From Liolophura sinensis (lineage: Eukaryota; Mollusca; Polyplacophora; Chitonida; Chitonidae), in contig NC_088307.1 in assembly GCF_032854445.1 (NCBI RefSeq), positions 14,086,017 through 14,150,016 of the forward strand: a DNA stretch of 64,000 bases, given 5' to 3'. The notes beneath the pieces are model-generated. The model ran no database searches. It saw nothing but the letters and a program-made list of their open reading frames with translations, and was not told the DNA's origin. The translations under genes were made by a program, and so were the position numbers. Shown here one piece after another: positions 20,500 through 32,690 of the stretch (positions are counted from its first letter, which is position 1; every line of letters starts with the position of its first letter).

Positions 20500-23400
20500 T
20501 TCACTTTCGGACTAACGATGTCATTGTCGGAGCTGTCGTGTTTATTTTTGTGGGTGTTTGTGTGAATATCTCATCAGGGATCACGTCGATTGACAGTGAT
20601 GATGCTTGTGAAGGCAAAAACGATGGCTGTGTTTGTAACAGGGTCGGCCAGGGTACCCTAGACCTCCGTTTTGTTGGCTTGTCAAACGGGAGTGCGAGGT
20701 TTGAAAACGTCAAGGGAAAAGATGGCTTGTTTTACTCCTACAATCCGTGTTTCAATTTCTCCGAGACAGATCAGACACAGAAGTCGGTAGCCAAATGTCA
20801 GAATGTTGCCATCTGTGTGAAGAATGGAACCCACTACAACGCCACAGCTGTCCAGGAAAATGCCAAGTTTGATTTCGACCGAAGTCGTCAGGAATTATTC
20901 ATTCGCTATCAAAATCCAGGTCAAAAATACACTGATGTAATATGTAATATCAATCACGGCTTGTTTCTTGCGCACTTCTGTGTCAAATCATGGAGTTAGG
21001 AATAGGATATTCAAACATGTCAAATAGTCCCCCCAAAAAAATCCATGATTCCAACAACTTAAGGTATTACAGTCAGAACGCCCTCTAGCCAGAGTACCCT
21101 GTACCTAACCGCCCTCTATATAATGCATGTTTAAACTGGCGGCATGGGCCTTGATGTATGCTTTCGATCATATTGTATGGATTCTGTATGTATTCTATGT
21201 ATACATGGCATATAAATGTTGCTAAATGTTACTATCGAAAAATGCAAATTTTAAAGTTATTTCTGGTCTTTAAAGTTGGTAAACTGATTACATGTAAATT
21301 TGATTGTTGTTGTGTGGAGAAATGAACACGGCGATCTGTTGTGGACTCTGATATTTCTGACAAAAATTACACAGGACGCATACACGGTGTTCGCTGACTG
21401 ACTGGTGTTGTTGTTGTTGTAGATCATCCACTGCACACACGTTGGACCCCTGACGTTTAGGTAGAGGGTGTTTACGTAGAGGGCATTCTTGCTAGAGGGC
21501 GCTTTGACCTGATCCGAACATAAGAAATGTATACTCTGTTTCAATCGTAATTTGGCTATAAATTATATAATATGAATGTAATAATATCAGATAATGATGT
21601 CTGAACTGTCATCCCTATCACTAGTACGAGTACACGGACTGTTGGTTGAGGAATATTTGGATATGCCATATTTATATATCCAAGTGTTCTTCAGTCAACA
21701 GTCATTATACTTGGACTACCCAATTACAAGTGGTCAAGTTGCTCAAAATGTTAAAATTAAGAAGAAATGTCTTTGAAATAATAACAATGTCATTTCATGG
21801 TGAATGTGAAAACGTGTATTTATTAGCTGTGACAATAAGCCAGTTCCACATTTCAGGAGTCTGGCAAGTTCACGTAGATAAGGACAAGACAGGGTGAAGG
21901 GTCTCACAAACAAAGCAGCTAAACTACAAGATTATGGTGTTAGCTAGACTGAACATACAAAGCCGTGTCAATCGACCCAGCGGTGCCATTAGCAGCTACA
22001 GGTACCATAAAAGCCATGTTTGTTCGAGAGAGCCCCCGACTACCCTAGGAGTCTCGTCCAGTTTTGTGTGAACTCGCGAGACTCGTCTTATTACTGTGAA
22101 CCCAGCTAACCAGTATATTAGGAATATGAATTTCTCGCCTGTTTGCCAGGTTAGCATTATTAATGTGAAATCTGTTAAAGGAATGAAAGTTGACTGACTT
22201 TGTAAACTCTGTGTCTGTAAGGAACCCAGTGTGAAATTCTTAGATGGCCTTGAGCTGTCTTATACAAAAATGTACGATATATGAAACATTTTTGGACAGT
22301 AATCATGTTAATAGTTATAGCATTGTTATAGATTGCCAATCCCTGCTTCTTGTGTTTGCAGAAATTCCTGGTCGCTTCACAAAAATGTATTTGTTCTGTG
22401 ACGTGAATGAGGACTTGGAGGTGACCGGGGCAGGGGAAATGCAGCTGCGCTCCCCATGTGTGTGTAGCGGGGGCTGCACACTGCAGCCTGATCTCAGTCC
22501 TGGCTCCCTACTACTCATTATCTTTTTCACTGTCCTGGCTGCTTACCTCGTTGTTGGTAAGAAGGAGTAATATGCTGTTATAAAAACTGTGTCCTACTGT
22601 AGCTTTACTGGAAAAACTAAAACTGTGAAAGTCGTTAACTGTGATCAGTTGAACTAATTAATGCATGCAATTACTCAGTCTTGATGAAGAATACTGTGTT
22701 CAGCATAAAATTTTATCCTTAACTAATATACATAACATGCTGTAATTCCTGAACCTTCTCGCAGGTTAATGAAAGAACAAATTTCAGTGCAGTTTATGCA
22801 TATTTTTAATTTGATTTTGACATGTTTGGAGACATAACCACATCGGTTGGATTGGCCAATTTCAGTGCTTTACAAAAAGTATAATTCTATCAGATTACAC
22901 AGAATAGTGGCCTCAGACTATGCTTGAATAAACACCTTACAAACATGCGAAAAGATTGAAGAGTTACATTAGTGACTCATTTTTTGAGTTTGTTGGTCAT
23001 AGGAAGCTGTTTTGAAGTTTCTTTGAGAAGTACATGTAGGATGATATTTGGTACCAAAATAACTTTAATGCAAAGTTTTTGGATCAAATACTGTATTTAT
23101 TTACTGTATGTAAATGTAGTGTAACGTACATCATAGGCAGAATATGTAAAATCTTGTTAGTCGGCCAGATTAGTAAGCTTCTCTGTCGGTATATTGTCAG
23201 ATTTTGATTCTATGCTTATTACCCATTATAATGTTCAAAACTTGGTTACTTGTATCTTTGTAATGTCTTTTGTTTTTGAATCCACTATTTACCATAGCGA
23301 TCAATGGGCTGACCTAGTCCTGCATGACAGCACCTATGCTCCAATATTATTTTAAAGTGACTACGGTACAGTCATGCTTGAGGTGTGAGTTGGCAGAACT

Positions 23401-23744
23401 CTGGCACTACTCCAAGAAAAGTGACTACCTTATTGACTTCAAAACAATGTTGGAGCGAAGGTGCCGTATGCAGGAATAGGGCTAACCTAAATCTTACATC
23501 AGAATTCACTGCGATTGGGGTCTGTAAATTCTCATTGCTTTTACATGTAGTGAACTTTGGTCATTTTCTCTTCGCAGGTTCACTAGCAAACAAGGCTATC
23601 AATGGAGCTGTTGGTCTAGAGATTATACCCAACTACAGCTTCTGGTCGGAGTTACCTGCCCTTGTCAAAGATGGCTACTTGTTTTTTCTGAGCCCATGTT
23701 TAGGCGATCAAGTTAGATACAACAACATTTACCAGAATATTTGA
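20496..23744 (+). CDS. Cation-dependent mannose-6-phosphate receptor-like (MRH/Atg27-type) type I membrane protein
   Basis: Exons 20496-20919, 22362-22556 and 23578-23744 join to 261 residues plus stop. Residues 1-28 look like a signal peptide (hydrophobic IVGAVVFIFVGVCV). Residues 35-185 are a Cys-rich luminal MRH-like domain (YSYNPC, RFTKMYLFCD) with several N-glycosylation sites. The transmembrane segment is GSLLLIIFFTVLAAYLVVG (189-207). The tail block GAVGLEIIPNYSFWSELPAL continues VKDG and matches the conserved M6PR tail ([20 protein letters not shown]). Length is close to human M6PR (277 aa). The family cycles between Golgi and endosomes carrying lysosomal hydrolases. The usual acidic-dileucine end is absent; the tail ends in two YxxI motifs. 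I cannot place the Gln/Arg/Glu/Tyr ligand residues, so M6P binding is doubtful. The exon 1 donor (cag|gtcaaa) was chosen for phase; the stronger-looking gtaata at 20937 would break the frame. Confidence 0.82.
21072..21508. mobile_element. MITE candidate with ~50-bp inverted ends in M6PR-like intron 1
   Basis: The left end 21072-21120 (gtcagaacgccctctagcca...) aligns with the reverse complement of 21456-21508 (gtcaaagcgccctctagcaa...) at roughly 75-80% identity. The gccctcta motif repeats inside both arms. The interior is noncoding and includes a GTT run near 21405. No clean target-site duplication was found. Confidence 0.6.
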
Positions 23745-24940
23745 TCCACAAAGGAAATGTACAGATGTAAAACTTTGATGTTACAGTAGTCAGTTTGAGC
23801 AAATCTGATTTGACTTCCTGTGATTTGTTGTTTTTTTTTTGATTGATTGATTGATGTAGCTTGATTCGGCCTTCTATGTTGTTTTGGATCTGTTGATTGA
23901 TTGATTGATTTATTTATTCACCAATATACCATATTCAGAGGTTAAGAGACACTATTGGCGGGGAATAAAGCCCTGCACAGCTTGCTCTTTCCCAACTTAA
24001 AATTATAAATTTATGGTGAAGACGGATTCTGGGGGAATTATTAGGAATCGGATAAATTTCGACTTTGAAGTAAAACAACTGGTCCGATTGCAGGGAATTT
24101 GAGTATTTGATGTGCAGCTGATGACATGTAAACCTGCTGATTTGTTCCTTTGTCAGATCTTGCCAAGTACTTTTGTTGATAGCATTGTTTGTATGTTATC
24201 TTTGGACATGGTATTAGCTACATGTACTTAATTTCAACATGTACACAACTTGTTTAGTTTTCTTTGTGGAGATTTTATTTCTTTTACTTTTAAAATAATA
24301 ATGTAAGATATTTTATAAAGAGGATTGTTTTCAACCTGCTCAACTCTATACAGTGCAATGTTTTATTTTTGTATTTTGTTCAGTTTTTTGAACTGTTCTG
24401 GTATTGGGAGTAAATATTCCTGTGCCCAGTTTCACAAAGATATTGTACACTTAAGATAATTGCACATCTTTTAGCATGCATTTCAGTGCTTTAATTTTTT
24501 TCTCTGATTAGTTTTTAAGCAGTTTTTCATTCTTTTATTTTATTGTTAGTCCGAGATTGCTCTGATATTATTTTTGGCAAAATTTTGTTCGGCTAGTGAT
24601 GTTCCCAAACCAACGTGAGAGTGTGCTTCAGCCTCGACATATTTGACAAGGGCAGGTAACTGCATCAGGTTTTTAAATGGAGCGCTCTCTGATGTCGGTT
24701 TGGGGCCATCTATGAATAAAAAAAAATTATGCCAAACCTAACGTGAGTGCGTTCTCGCACTATTTTATTTGCTACTTTTAACTTAATTTATTTTATTTTC
24801 TGTACTGAGAAACCCATTAGTATGAGTATTTATGTTTTTTTTTGTAATATACATGTAATTGTCTGCGTTAAGCCGTTTACATCAAGTGCTTATTAGGTAA
24901 AAATTTTATTTATTTATTTAGTTATTGTCATTTTAAGGTA
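23745..24940 (+). other. Putative 3' UTR of the M6PR-like gene and flank
   Basis: AT-rich sequence follows the stop codon. Candidate polyadenylation signals AATAAA lie at 23964-23969 and 24715-24720, the second followed by an A-run. A TTGATTGATT microsatellite is near 23842-23910. A lone MITE end (cccagtttcacaaagatatt) lies near 24425. Confidence 0.45.
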
Positions 24941-25178
24941 CTCCGTGGCCTAGGTGGATGGCAAGCCAGCGTAGTGCAATCTCCCAGGAGCCTCTCGCCA
25001 ATGCAGTCGCTGCAATTTCAAGTCCAGCTCATGCGGGCTTCCTCTCCGGCTGTACATGGGGAAGGTCTGCCATTAACCTGTGGATGATGGCGGGCTTCCT
25101 CTAACTATAATGCTGGCTGCCCTTGTATAAGTGAAATGACCTTGAGTACGACATTAAACACGAGTTAAATAAAAAAAA
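24941..25178 (+). mobile_element. SINE family A copy, nearly full length, diverged
   Basis: The head ctccgtggcctaggtggatg is followed by cccaggagcctctcgccaat, tttcaagtccagctcatgcg and gtataagtgaaatgaccttg, and it ends with a short A-rich tail. Confidence 0.8.
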
Positions 25179-27420
25179 GACCATTTTATACAACATACTT
25201 AGTGCTGATTTTATAGTGCATGTGTATCAAAAGTGGCCAGCTTTGAATAAAATTACGCTGACTCTAAAGGGAACAATCACACCTCTTAAGGCATGTAAGG
25301 TAGCCTACAAATCTTACTTAAGACAGCAGCCATGCCCCACAGAGCTAGTATAGAAGTGATGGCCACTCTGCTTAATGCCTAGTCACCAGATGCAGTGTAG
25401 ACTGCTTGGATAGTTCCCGTCCTTATCATAAGAGAAGTGGACGAAAGCTGTGTTTGAAGCTTGTAGAATATAGTTTCTGTTTTGCTTATCGAGAAATTTC
25501 TTTCTTTTGTTAGTTTAGGCTACAACAATATAACGTATTGTGTCACAGGCAGAATGGATCTCGTATAAATAAGAATAATACTTGAAAATCGTCTAATTTG
25601 GTGGAAAGGTGGACTGTACCGACAGTTTTTCCTGTTAAGAAAATACTAACATGATGGAAAAACATAAAGACATAAGATTTTCAATGAAATTTTTCTTCCA
25701 TTTTGAATATTTTGGAAATCGTCTTAGCCCGTAGAACAGAAAATGAAATTGGTGTCGCCTTAGACGAAGGCTGTGTTTGAAACTTGCAGGATAGCTTTTT
25801 GTTTTGATTATAAAGGATTGTGAATTTCTTCTTTATGAGCTGATACCTGTTGTGTATTTTCACTCTGCGGTTACATATTGTTTGTGATGTTAGTACGATA
25901 GTGCATGCATGTGATATTAGAATATGATGGTATATACTTGGCAGCTAGGACACAAAATTGTAGGTTTATATGTGATCACACATGCACGTACTGAACATGG
26001 TACGCGTCGGCCAGGCCTTTGTAGTCACAGCAGGTATACTTGAATATTGTACAGGAATAGTTCAGCAAACCAGTAGGCTGCATGTCCTCCTTACGGTAGG
26101 ACTTTAATCTGGATTTGGTCGCTGAACATGTAGTGAAGCAATTGAATGCTTGTCCTTCACAGCCATTTCAGACATGCAGAAGGCTTCACTCGTTCTTCAT
26201 TTAAATGTGTTTGCTTCATTATCACAGATATAGGTTGCATGCGTGAACTTAACTGTAATGTCCTTGAACTTAGCTGCAATGTCCTTGACCTTAACTGAAT
26301 TGTTCTTGGCCTTGTATGTTTGTAATCTTATCCTCTTCAACCTGTCTAAAATGGCCTTAGTCATACGTGTAATCTCCTTTGCATTACCTCGATCTACATA
26401 ACTTTCATATGCAATGCCATTTTTTAATACCTTACCCGGAATTTGAATCTCCGATGAAAGCATATGATACCTGTATTTCCTATGAACTTAAATACGTGTA
26501 AACTACACTGCATTGATGACCGTCTAGCTTTTCTTGTTGCGCACTGCCGTATTCATCGTTAAATTCGGTTGTCTGTCTGTCTGTTGTATGTGTACCTACA
26601 CCAGTTAAAATCTTGTCCGAGCCATAGAGGTATCTCATCGAGGGCTGGAGTTGGTGGAATTGTGGTAAAGTTCAGCGTCCATAAGTATTGTGATTATGTG
26701 CCTAAGTCAAAGCTTTAATAATTGAAACAAAATTTAAGTTTTTCTGTTTTGAGAACAGGCATGCCATATTTCCGAGTAGAATTGAATGTTGTGAGTGTAG
26801 TACGGAATGACAGAAAGGAAGTGGGTGACGAGGTTTTATAGACATATATGCCTTATAACATGGCGTTATTTTCTCTTGTTGCACTATTGTTATTTCTTTT
26901 TTACCTGCCTACATAGGCAGGTAATTAGTCCATTACACGCTCTTTAACAGTGTTACAAATGTGATTTGTGTTTGTGATAGTAGGCATATGTACATGTAAT
27001 TGGATATTCAAATGCTGTAATCCCAATGCTTACACTTTGTTGTCTAGTCTTAATTAATGAAACTAAAATTGACAAGCATGCATGTATAATATACCGCTGT
27101 GCATTTTATGGACGTTTATAAATCTGGAATATCCATGTACCGGTAACCCTTACAGTTGCATTTGGATAAATAAATAAAAATTTAAAAAAAAGACTAGTTC
27201 ATGAATATGTGTAATGGGTGAAAACTTTGTGACGTTGTGTATATATTCATCCCGCATCAGACAAAATACTTCGCTTTTCATTGGGCGGAATTTATTTTGG
27301 CAAATTCGGCTGGAACACTCTTCCGCGTGTGACACATCATATTGGTGGATGACAAGTGGTCTATAGCAAACTTAATGTACTACCACACGGCATAGCACCG
27401 TCGACCACTTATTACCATGA
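25179..27420. other. Intergenic DNA without a recognisable gene
   Basis: AT-rich. An 88-codon frame on the - strand (26463-26197) has no recognised domain, and its C-terminal part reflects a ~24-bp triplication (ttaactgtaatgtccttgaa variants at 26245-26310). A 10-bp-arm hairpin (ttacctgcct...aggcaggtaa) is at 26901-26924. Confidence 0.5.
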
Positions 27421-27518
27421 TCCAGCGCATGCTGGCTTGCTCTCGCAGGAAGGTCTGCAGGAACCTGCGGAAGGTCGTGGGTTTGTTCCCACAATAATCA
27501 CCAATCCAATAAATAAAT
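27421..27518 (+). mobile_element. SINE family A, internally deleted copy
   Basis: It retains tccagcgcatgctggcttgc, gaaggtctgcaggaacctgc and atcaccaatccaataaataa. The middle 3' part (ccgggctctg to gagtacggcg) is missing. Confidence 0.7.
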
Positions 27519-27560
27519 ATTACCATTTATATAAGTATTAAACTCAAGTATCGTTTATCT

Positions 27561-28012
27561 ATGCGTCGAAACAGGTATTCGTAATACAGCCGTCAGCCAA
27601 TATTGACGTTCCAGGTCAATAATAGCAAGGCCAATTCTAAAAAATGACGTTTAACACATACCACAAAAAATCTAAGAAAGTATATAAAAGTACGAAATTA
27701 ATACGGATCTATGCGTCGAAACAGACATTCGTATACCAGCCTTTAGCCAATATTGACGTTCCAGGTCAATAATAGCAAGGCCAATTCTCAAAACGACTTT
27801 AAACACATACCACAAAAAATCTAAGGAAGTATATAAAAGTGCGAAATTAATACGGAGCTATGCGTCGAAACAGACATTCGTAAACCAGCCTTTAGCCAAT
27901 AAGGACGTTCCAGGGCAATAATCGCAAGGCTAATTCCTAGAAACGACGAACTGTACAAACTATCAAAGAACTAAGAAAGTATAGGCCTATAAAGGACGAA
28001 AATAGGACGGAA
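27561..28012 (+). repeat. Tandem array, ~150-bp unit, three copies
   Basis: Copies begin at 27561, 27711 and 27860 with atgcgtcgaaacaga-type sequence and share ttccaggtcaataatagcaa, ggccaattct and aagtatataaaagt. The first two copies are closest; the third is more diverged. Confidence 0.9.
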
Positions 28013-29172
28013 TCATACAAAGAGGAGCAGTTAAAAGTTTTCAATGATGTTAGATAGACGCAAGATATGTTCCAGCGGATTGATTGAAATCAGGATTAAA
28101 ATCGTGTACTATGCTAGAATATCAGGATACTTTCTTAGTTTTTTGGTGGTTTGTGTTAGAAAAACAAAGCATTCAACTGATTGATGGCAAATATAATCGT
28201 CGAGCTGAAGAAGCCAAAAATGCAACCAATGAAGACAAGGAAAGATAGGGACAAATTTTTAGGACTATCTCAGAACATTTTTACTCTCTAACCACACAAT
28301 GTGGAATTCAAACCCCGTTTGTTTGCAGATATTACTGTTGAGGGCTCACATATGGCAACGAACTTTCCGTTATTTTAGACACGAGGCTCTCCTTTTACGA
28401 TCAAAAACCATAGCATTGCCATTGGGCCAATAGGTTGATTTCAAAACTATCCTGTTTCATTTGCCTTTGTAAAGGTCGTAGATAGAAGGCCTTTCTCTCG
28501 GGGGCTGGGGAGGGGGAGGCTATGAAGGAGAATAAAACATGAAGCTTAACATGGATTGGAGTCGAACGCCGCTTTTCAAAACCGTGTGAAAGAGTATCGA
28601 GTTTGGTTGAATTAGCTGCTGAATAAGTAGTCCGACACAAACTTTATTGCTGCATGTTTGATGACGCATTTTTAATGCGAGTTGTCGACTTTTTGTTGTC
28701 TGGTAACAAGAAGGGAAAGATGTAATAATTATGGGAAGAAAGTTGTAAATATTGCATCTTCTCTGAACAGAGAAGGCCAATTTAAACTCAGTACCTTATG
28801 TGTAACACACACGCACACGCACACATAAATTAAACTTAAATCAGTGACAGTCGTACTTGTGAAACAGTTATAATGCAACGGTTTTTATCTGCTGTTATCC
28901 TCGCATGCAAGAACGACATTTCGCTTGATGGTTTCAGATCAGCTTTGTTTCCTTTGGAAACATCTTCAGTGTAGTCTAAGCAAAGTAATATATTTCCATC
29001 TTTCATCACACAAAACTGGCTATTTACCCAGCGTAATTCCCTGGAGTGCCATTTAATCTGGGGAAAGGGAACATGCTGCTCACCCCAAATCATTATAAGC
29101 CTACACCGACACCAAGAGACTCCACCCAGTCATTCCAGCCATTTAGCAAGAGACAAGGAACAAACGCTGTTG
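28013..29172. other. Intergenic DNA, no gene identified
   Basis: Short - strand frames at 28401-28780 and 28836-29093 (60-86 codons) have mixed composition but no motif, no start context and no plausible splice chain that I can support. A CA-rich microsatellite sits near 28806-28825. Confidence 0.4.
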
Positions 29173-29575
29173 ATTCGTGAAAAATACAGCTCAGTAGGTT
29201 TTTAAGTCTCATAAATACCTCGCAACTTGATTCGTGAAAATACAGCTCAGTAGTTTTTTAAGTCTCATAACTATCTCGCAACTTAATTCCTGAAAATACA
29301 ACTCAGTAGTGTTTAAGTCTCATAAATACCTCGCAACTTGATTCCTGAAAATACAGCTCAGTAGTGTTTAAGTCTCATAAATACCTCGCAACTTGATTCC
29401 TGAAAATACAGCTCAGTAGTGTTTAAGTCTCATAAATACCTCACAACTTGATTCGTGAAAAGTAAAGCTCAGTAATTTTGAAGTCTCATAAATACCTCAC
29501 AACTTGATTCGTGAAAAGTAAAGCTCAGTAGTTTTTTAAGTCTCAAAAATACCTCGCAACTTGATTCGTGAAAAA
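29173..29575 (+). repeat. Minisatellite, ~56-57-bp unit, seven copies and a partial
   Basis: The unit reads gattcgtgaaaatacagctc, agtagttttttaagtctcat, aaatacctcgcaactt. Variants alternate between tcgtgaaa and tcctgaaa; the tcctgaaa form occupies the middle of the array and the tcgtgaaa form both ends. Confidence 0.9.
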
Positions 29576-29712
29576 GAATATAAACGACGTTCGTATAAAA
29601 GACGAACAGCACAGAGTAAATCCAGAGCAGCGAAGACAATGTGATACATAACCGGGGGCTAAGTGCTGTTCAAACGCTTTATGATTTCACCAGAGCTGTG
29701 TAATTCATGAAC

Positions 29713-29745
29713 TTCTCAGAGACGCAATAAAAGTGTCTCTGAGAA
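29713..29745. repeat. Perfect 11-bp hairpin with AATAAA in its loop
   Basis: Arms ttctcagagac (29713-29723) and gtctctgagaa (29735-29745) enclose the loop gcaataaaagt. It is unlike the animal histone 3' stem-loop in sequence. Confidence 0.75.
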
Positions 29746-30861
29746 ACTTTAAAATGTGACTCCCTATCTTTATGTGCAGTGAGTAATAAAACGTTGAGTT
29801 TAAGCATTCCAATATTTACATACCGGTACCTAAAATTTATATGGGTTATACATAACGGATGTTACTCATTCAGTATAATTTTTTTTTTATTTTAAGCCGT
29901 GATCTGGCTCGGGTATTTTCTAGCTGACGGTCTAGATAGAGGCTTCAAAATATCGCCTGGTATAAATATACATGTGGGCGTTTTTAAAACGGGTTCTAAG
30001 CCAAAGAAATCGATGTTCAAAGTGAAATAATTCAACTCTCTCCCCACCTGAAATTCTGCAATGACAAAGTATATAACTATTGTTATAATGACGAACTGAT
30101 CTGACAAAAACAAAGGTTATATGCTTTAGTGCACCACTCCGGTAGTAATACTATGAAATTTAGAATACAACACTGAAATTTAGAATTTAACCACACACAT
30201 AATATCCCACAAAATCGTGTGTTTTTGCACAAATCATTGTACCTTGTAAGAATCGACCTGGATGTAACAACCAATCATGTATAACCTAAGGCACAAAATA
30301 CAATATTTTTTTCTTCAAAATTTACGTGAAAATACCATCCTAAATCACCTCGCACCTCCGATTGCATTCAAAAAAATATATGAAATTTCTCCAAATGTCC
30401 AAGTTTATTACAAAATACATAGCTCTGATCACCCAGGTCAAAACGTTGCATTTTGGACTAATTTTGATTACAAATCTCCAAAATTTACAATGTGCCTATT
30501 AAATAGGTGCGTGGCTACCCGTCATCCATTGTTCTGACGGTGACAGATTCCTAGGTTTTCTAACAGCTCTAGAATCGTGATCACATATGGATCGGACGAC
30601 GTGTCGTGATTCTAGGCACAAATACAGTATCAACACAAATTGGGTAGAATTTTCTTGCCGATGTGAGGAAGACTCGTCTATATACTTCCCAAGGCGCCGG
30701 GATGAACCTGCCAATATCACTTCTAGAAACCCTTCCGGGGATATTTTATAGGGATGCAAGAGGGGTTCATGGCCGAGGTCTTTGGCGTTCCACACCGGCG
30801 CAATGGCCCAGAATACACAATATGCGCAATTTTGACCCATGGACTATATATATATATATAT

Positions 30862-32080
30862 ATACGCTGGTGCTGTTTACATGGTGGGGTAAATACGCTA
30901 CTGTCGTTGACATGGTTGGGTATATACGCTGGTACCGTTTACATGGTGGGGTTTACATAGTGGGATATTTACGCTAGGGCCATTTACACGGTGGAGTTTA
31001 TACGCTGGTGCGGTTTACATGGTGGTGTATTTTTGTGCTGGTGCAAGTCGCTTGGTGGGGTTTACACGCTGGTGCGGTTTATTTGGTGGCGTATATACGC
31101 TGGTCAAGTTTGCATGGTGGGGTTTACACGCCGGTGCGGTTTATAGGGCGGGGTTTATGCGCTGGTGCCGTTTACATGATGGGATATTTACGCTGGTGCT
31201 GTTTACATGGTGGGGTAAATACGCTACTGTCGTTGACATGGCTGGGTATATACGCTGGTACCGTTTACATGGTGGGGTTTATATGGTGGGATATTTACGC
31301 TAGGGCCATTTACACGGCGGGATTTATACGCCGGTGTGGTTTACATGATTGGGTATATACGCTGGAGCCATTTACATGGTGGGGTATATACGCTAGTGCG
31401 ATTTAATGATGGGATTTATACGCTGGTGAGGTTTACAAGGTTGGGTTTATAAGCTGGTGTTGTGTACATGGTGGGGTTTATACGCTGTTGACGTTTACAT
31501 GGTTGGGTTTTTGCTCTGGTACTGTTTATATAGTGGAGTGTATTCGCTGGTGCCGCTTACATGGTAGGGTTTTTACGCTCGTGCCGGTTACATGGTGCAG
31601 GTTATACGTTGGTGTCGTTGGGGTATATAGGCTGGTGCAGTTTGCATGGTGGGGTTTACAGGGTGGGGTATATACGTTGGTGCCGTTTGCATGGTGGGGT
31701 TTACACGCTGGTGCCGTTTACATGGTGGGGTATATATGCTGGTGCACTTTGCTTATTAAGGTTTAGACGCTGGTGCGGTTTACATTGTGGGGTATATACG
31801 CTGGTGCAAGCTGCTTGGTTTTGTTTACACGCTCGTGCGGTTTACATGGTGGGGTATATAGGCTGGTGCAGTTTGAATGGTGGGGTTTATACGCTAGTGC
31901 CGATTACATGGTGGGGTTTATACGCTGGTTCCGTTTACATGGTTGGGTTTATACGCTGGTGCCGATTACACGGTGGGGTATATACTCTGGTGCGGTTTAC
32001 ATGGTGGGGTTTATACGTTGGTGCCGTTTACATGGTCGAGTATATGCGATGGTGCAGTTTGGATGGTGCAGTTTATAAAA
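30862..32080 (+). repeat. Minisatellite, 30-bp unit, about 40 copies
   Basis: The unit reads tatacgctggtgccgtttac followed by atggtggggt. The unit is ten codons long and free of stops, so long frames appear in several registers on the + strand (for example 31561-32151). Changes are spread over all codon positions and frames drift where units gain or lose bases, so it is not treated as coding. A TA run (about 30846-30863) adjoins its left edge. Confidence 0.92.
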
Positions 32081-32299
32081 CGCGCATAAAGCTATACTTT
32101 ATATACATGAATCCCACTTTACAGAAGGAATCACGTAACAAAACTGGTTAAAAGCCCTGACGGTGAGTCAAATAAAAGCCCGAATATTTGTCATCATATT
32201 TCTAGCCTTTGATTTTGGAGTGAACTATCTGCACAATAAGAGAGATACACAGCTGATTTGACGTTAGTATAACCTGCTTTTAATCATACGTTTATTCAG

Positions 32300-32437
32300 T
32301 ATGACTAATCATGCAGCAGTGTGACTAACCATGCAGCAGTGTGACTAACCATGCAGCAGTGTGACTAACCATGCAGCAGTGTGACTAACCATGCAGCAGT
32401 GTGACTAACCATGCAGCAGTGTGACTAACCATGCAGC
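32300..32437 (+). repeat. Minisatellite, 20-bp unit, about seven copies
   Basis: The unit gtgactaaccatgcagcagt repeats with almost no divergence after a first variant unit (atgactaatcatgcagcagt). High identity suggests recent expansion. Confidence 0.95.
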
Positions 32438-32690
32438 ACTAATTTACTTTGATAATCAGTGAGTCTGGTAAAATCGCTTAAAGCACTGTTTAAATACTGT
32501 TTTCAAGCTTCGAGTAAACACAGTCTGTTTGTGTTACTTCTGTTTTCATTTATATGAGTATAAAAAATATGTGTTTAATCATACGGCCTTTAAGCCTGGT
32601 ACATGGAGGACAGTATAATGATTATTGTCTTCAAGCCTTATGCAGATAAAGTCTTAAACCTGGGCCTGGTCACACCTCAGACTTCCTTGC

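Noticed and set aside
27561..28012. Hammerhead-bearing satellite, because of gtcgaaac in each 150-bp unit
   Set aside because: No ctgatga partner occurs in the unit.
31561..32151. 196-codon frame rich in Gly, Trp and Tyr, resembling a structural silk- or shell-type protein
   Set aside because: Several registers are open at once, frames shift between units, and there is no signal peptide. It is an artefact of the 30-bp array.
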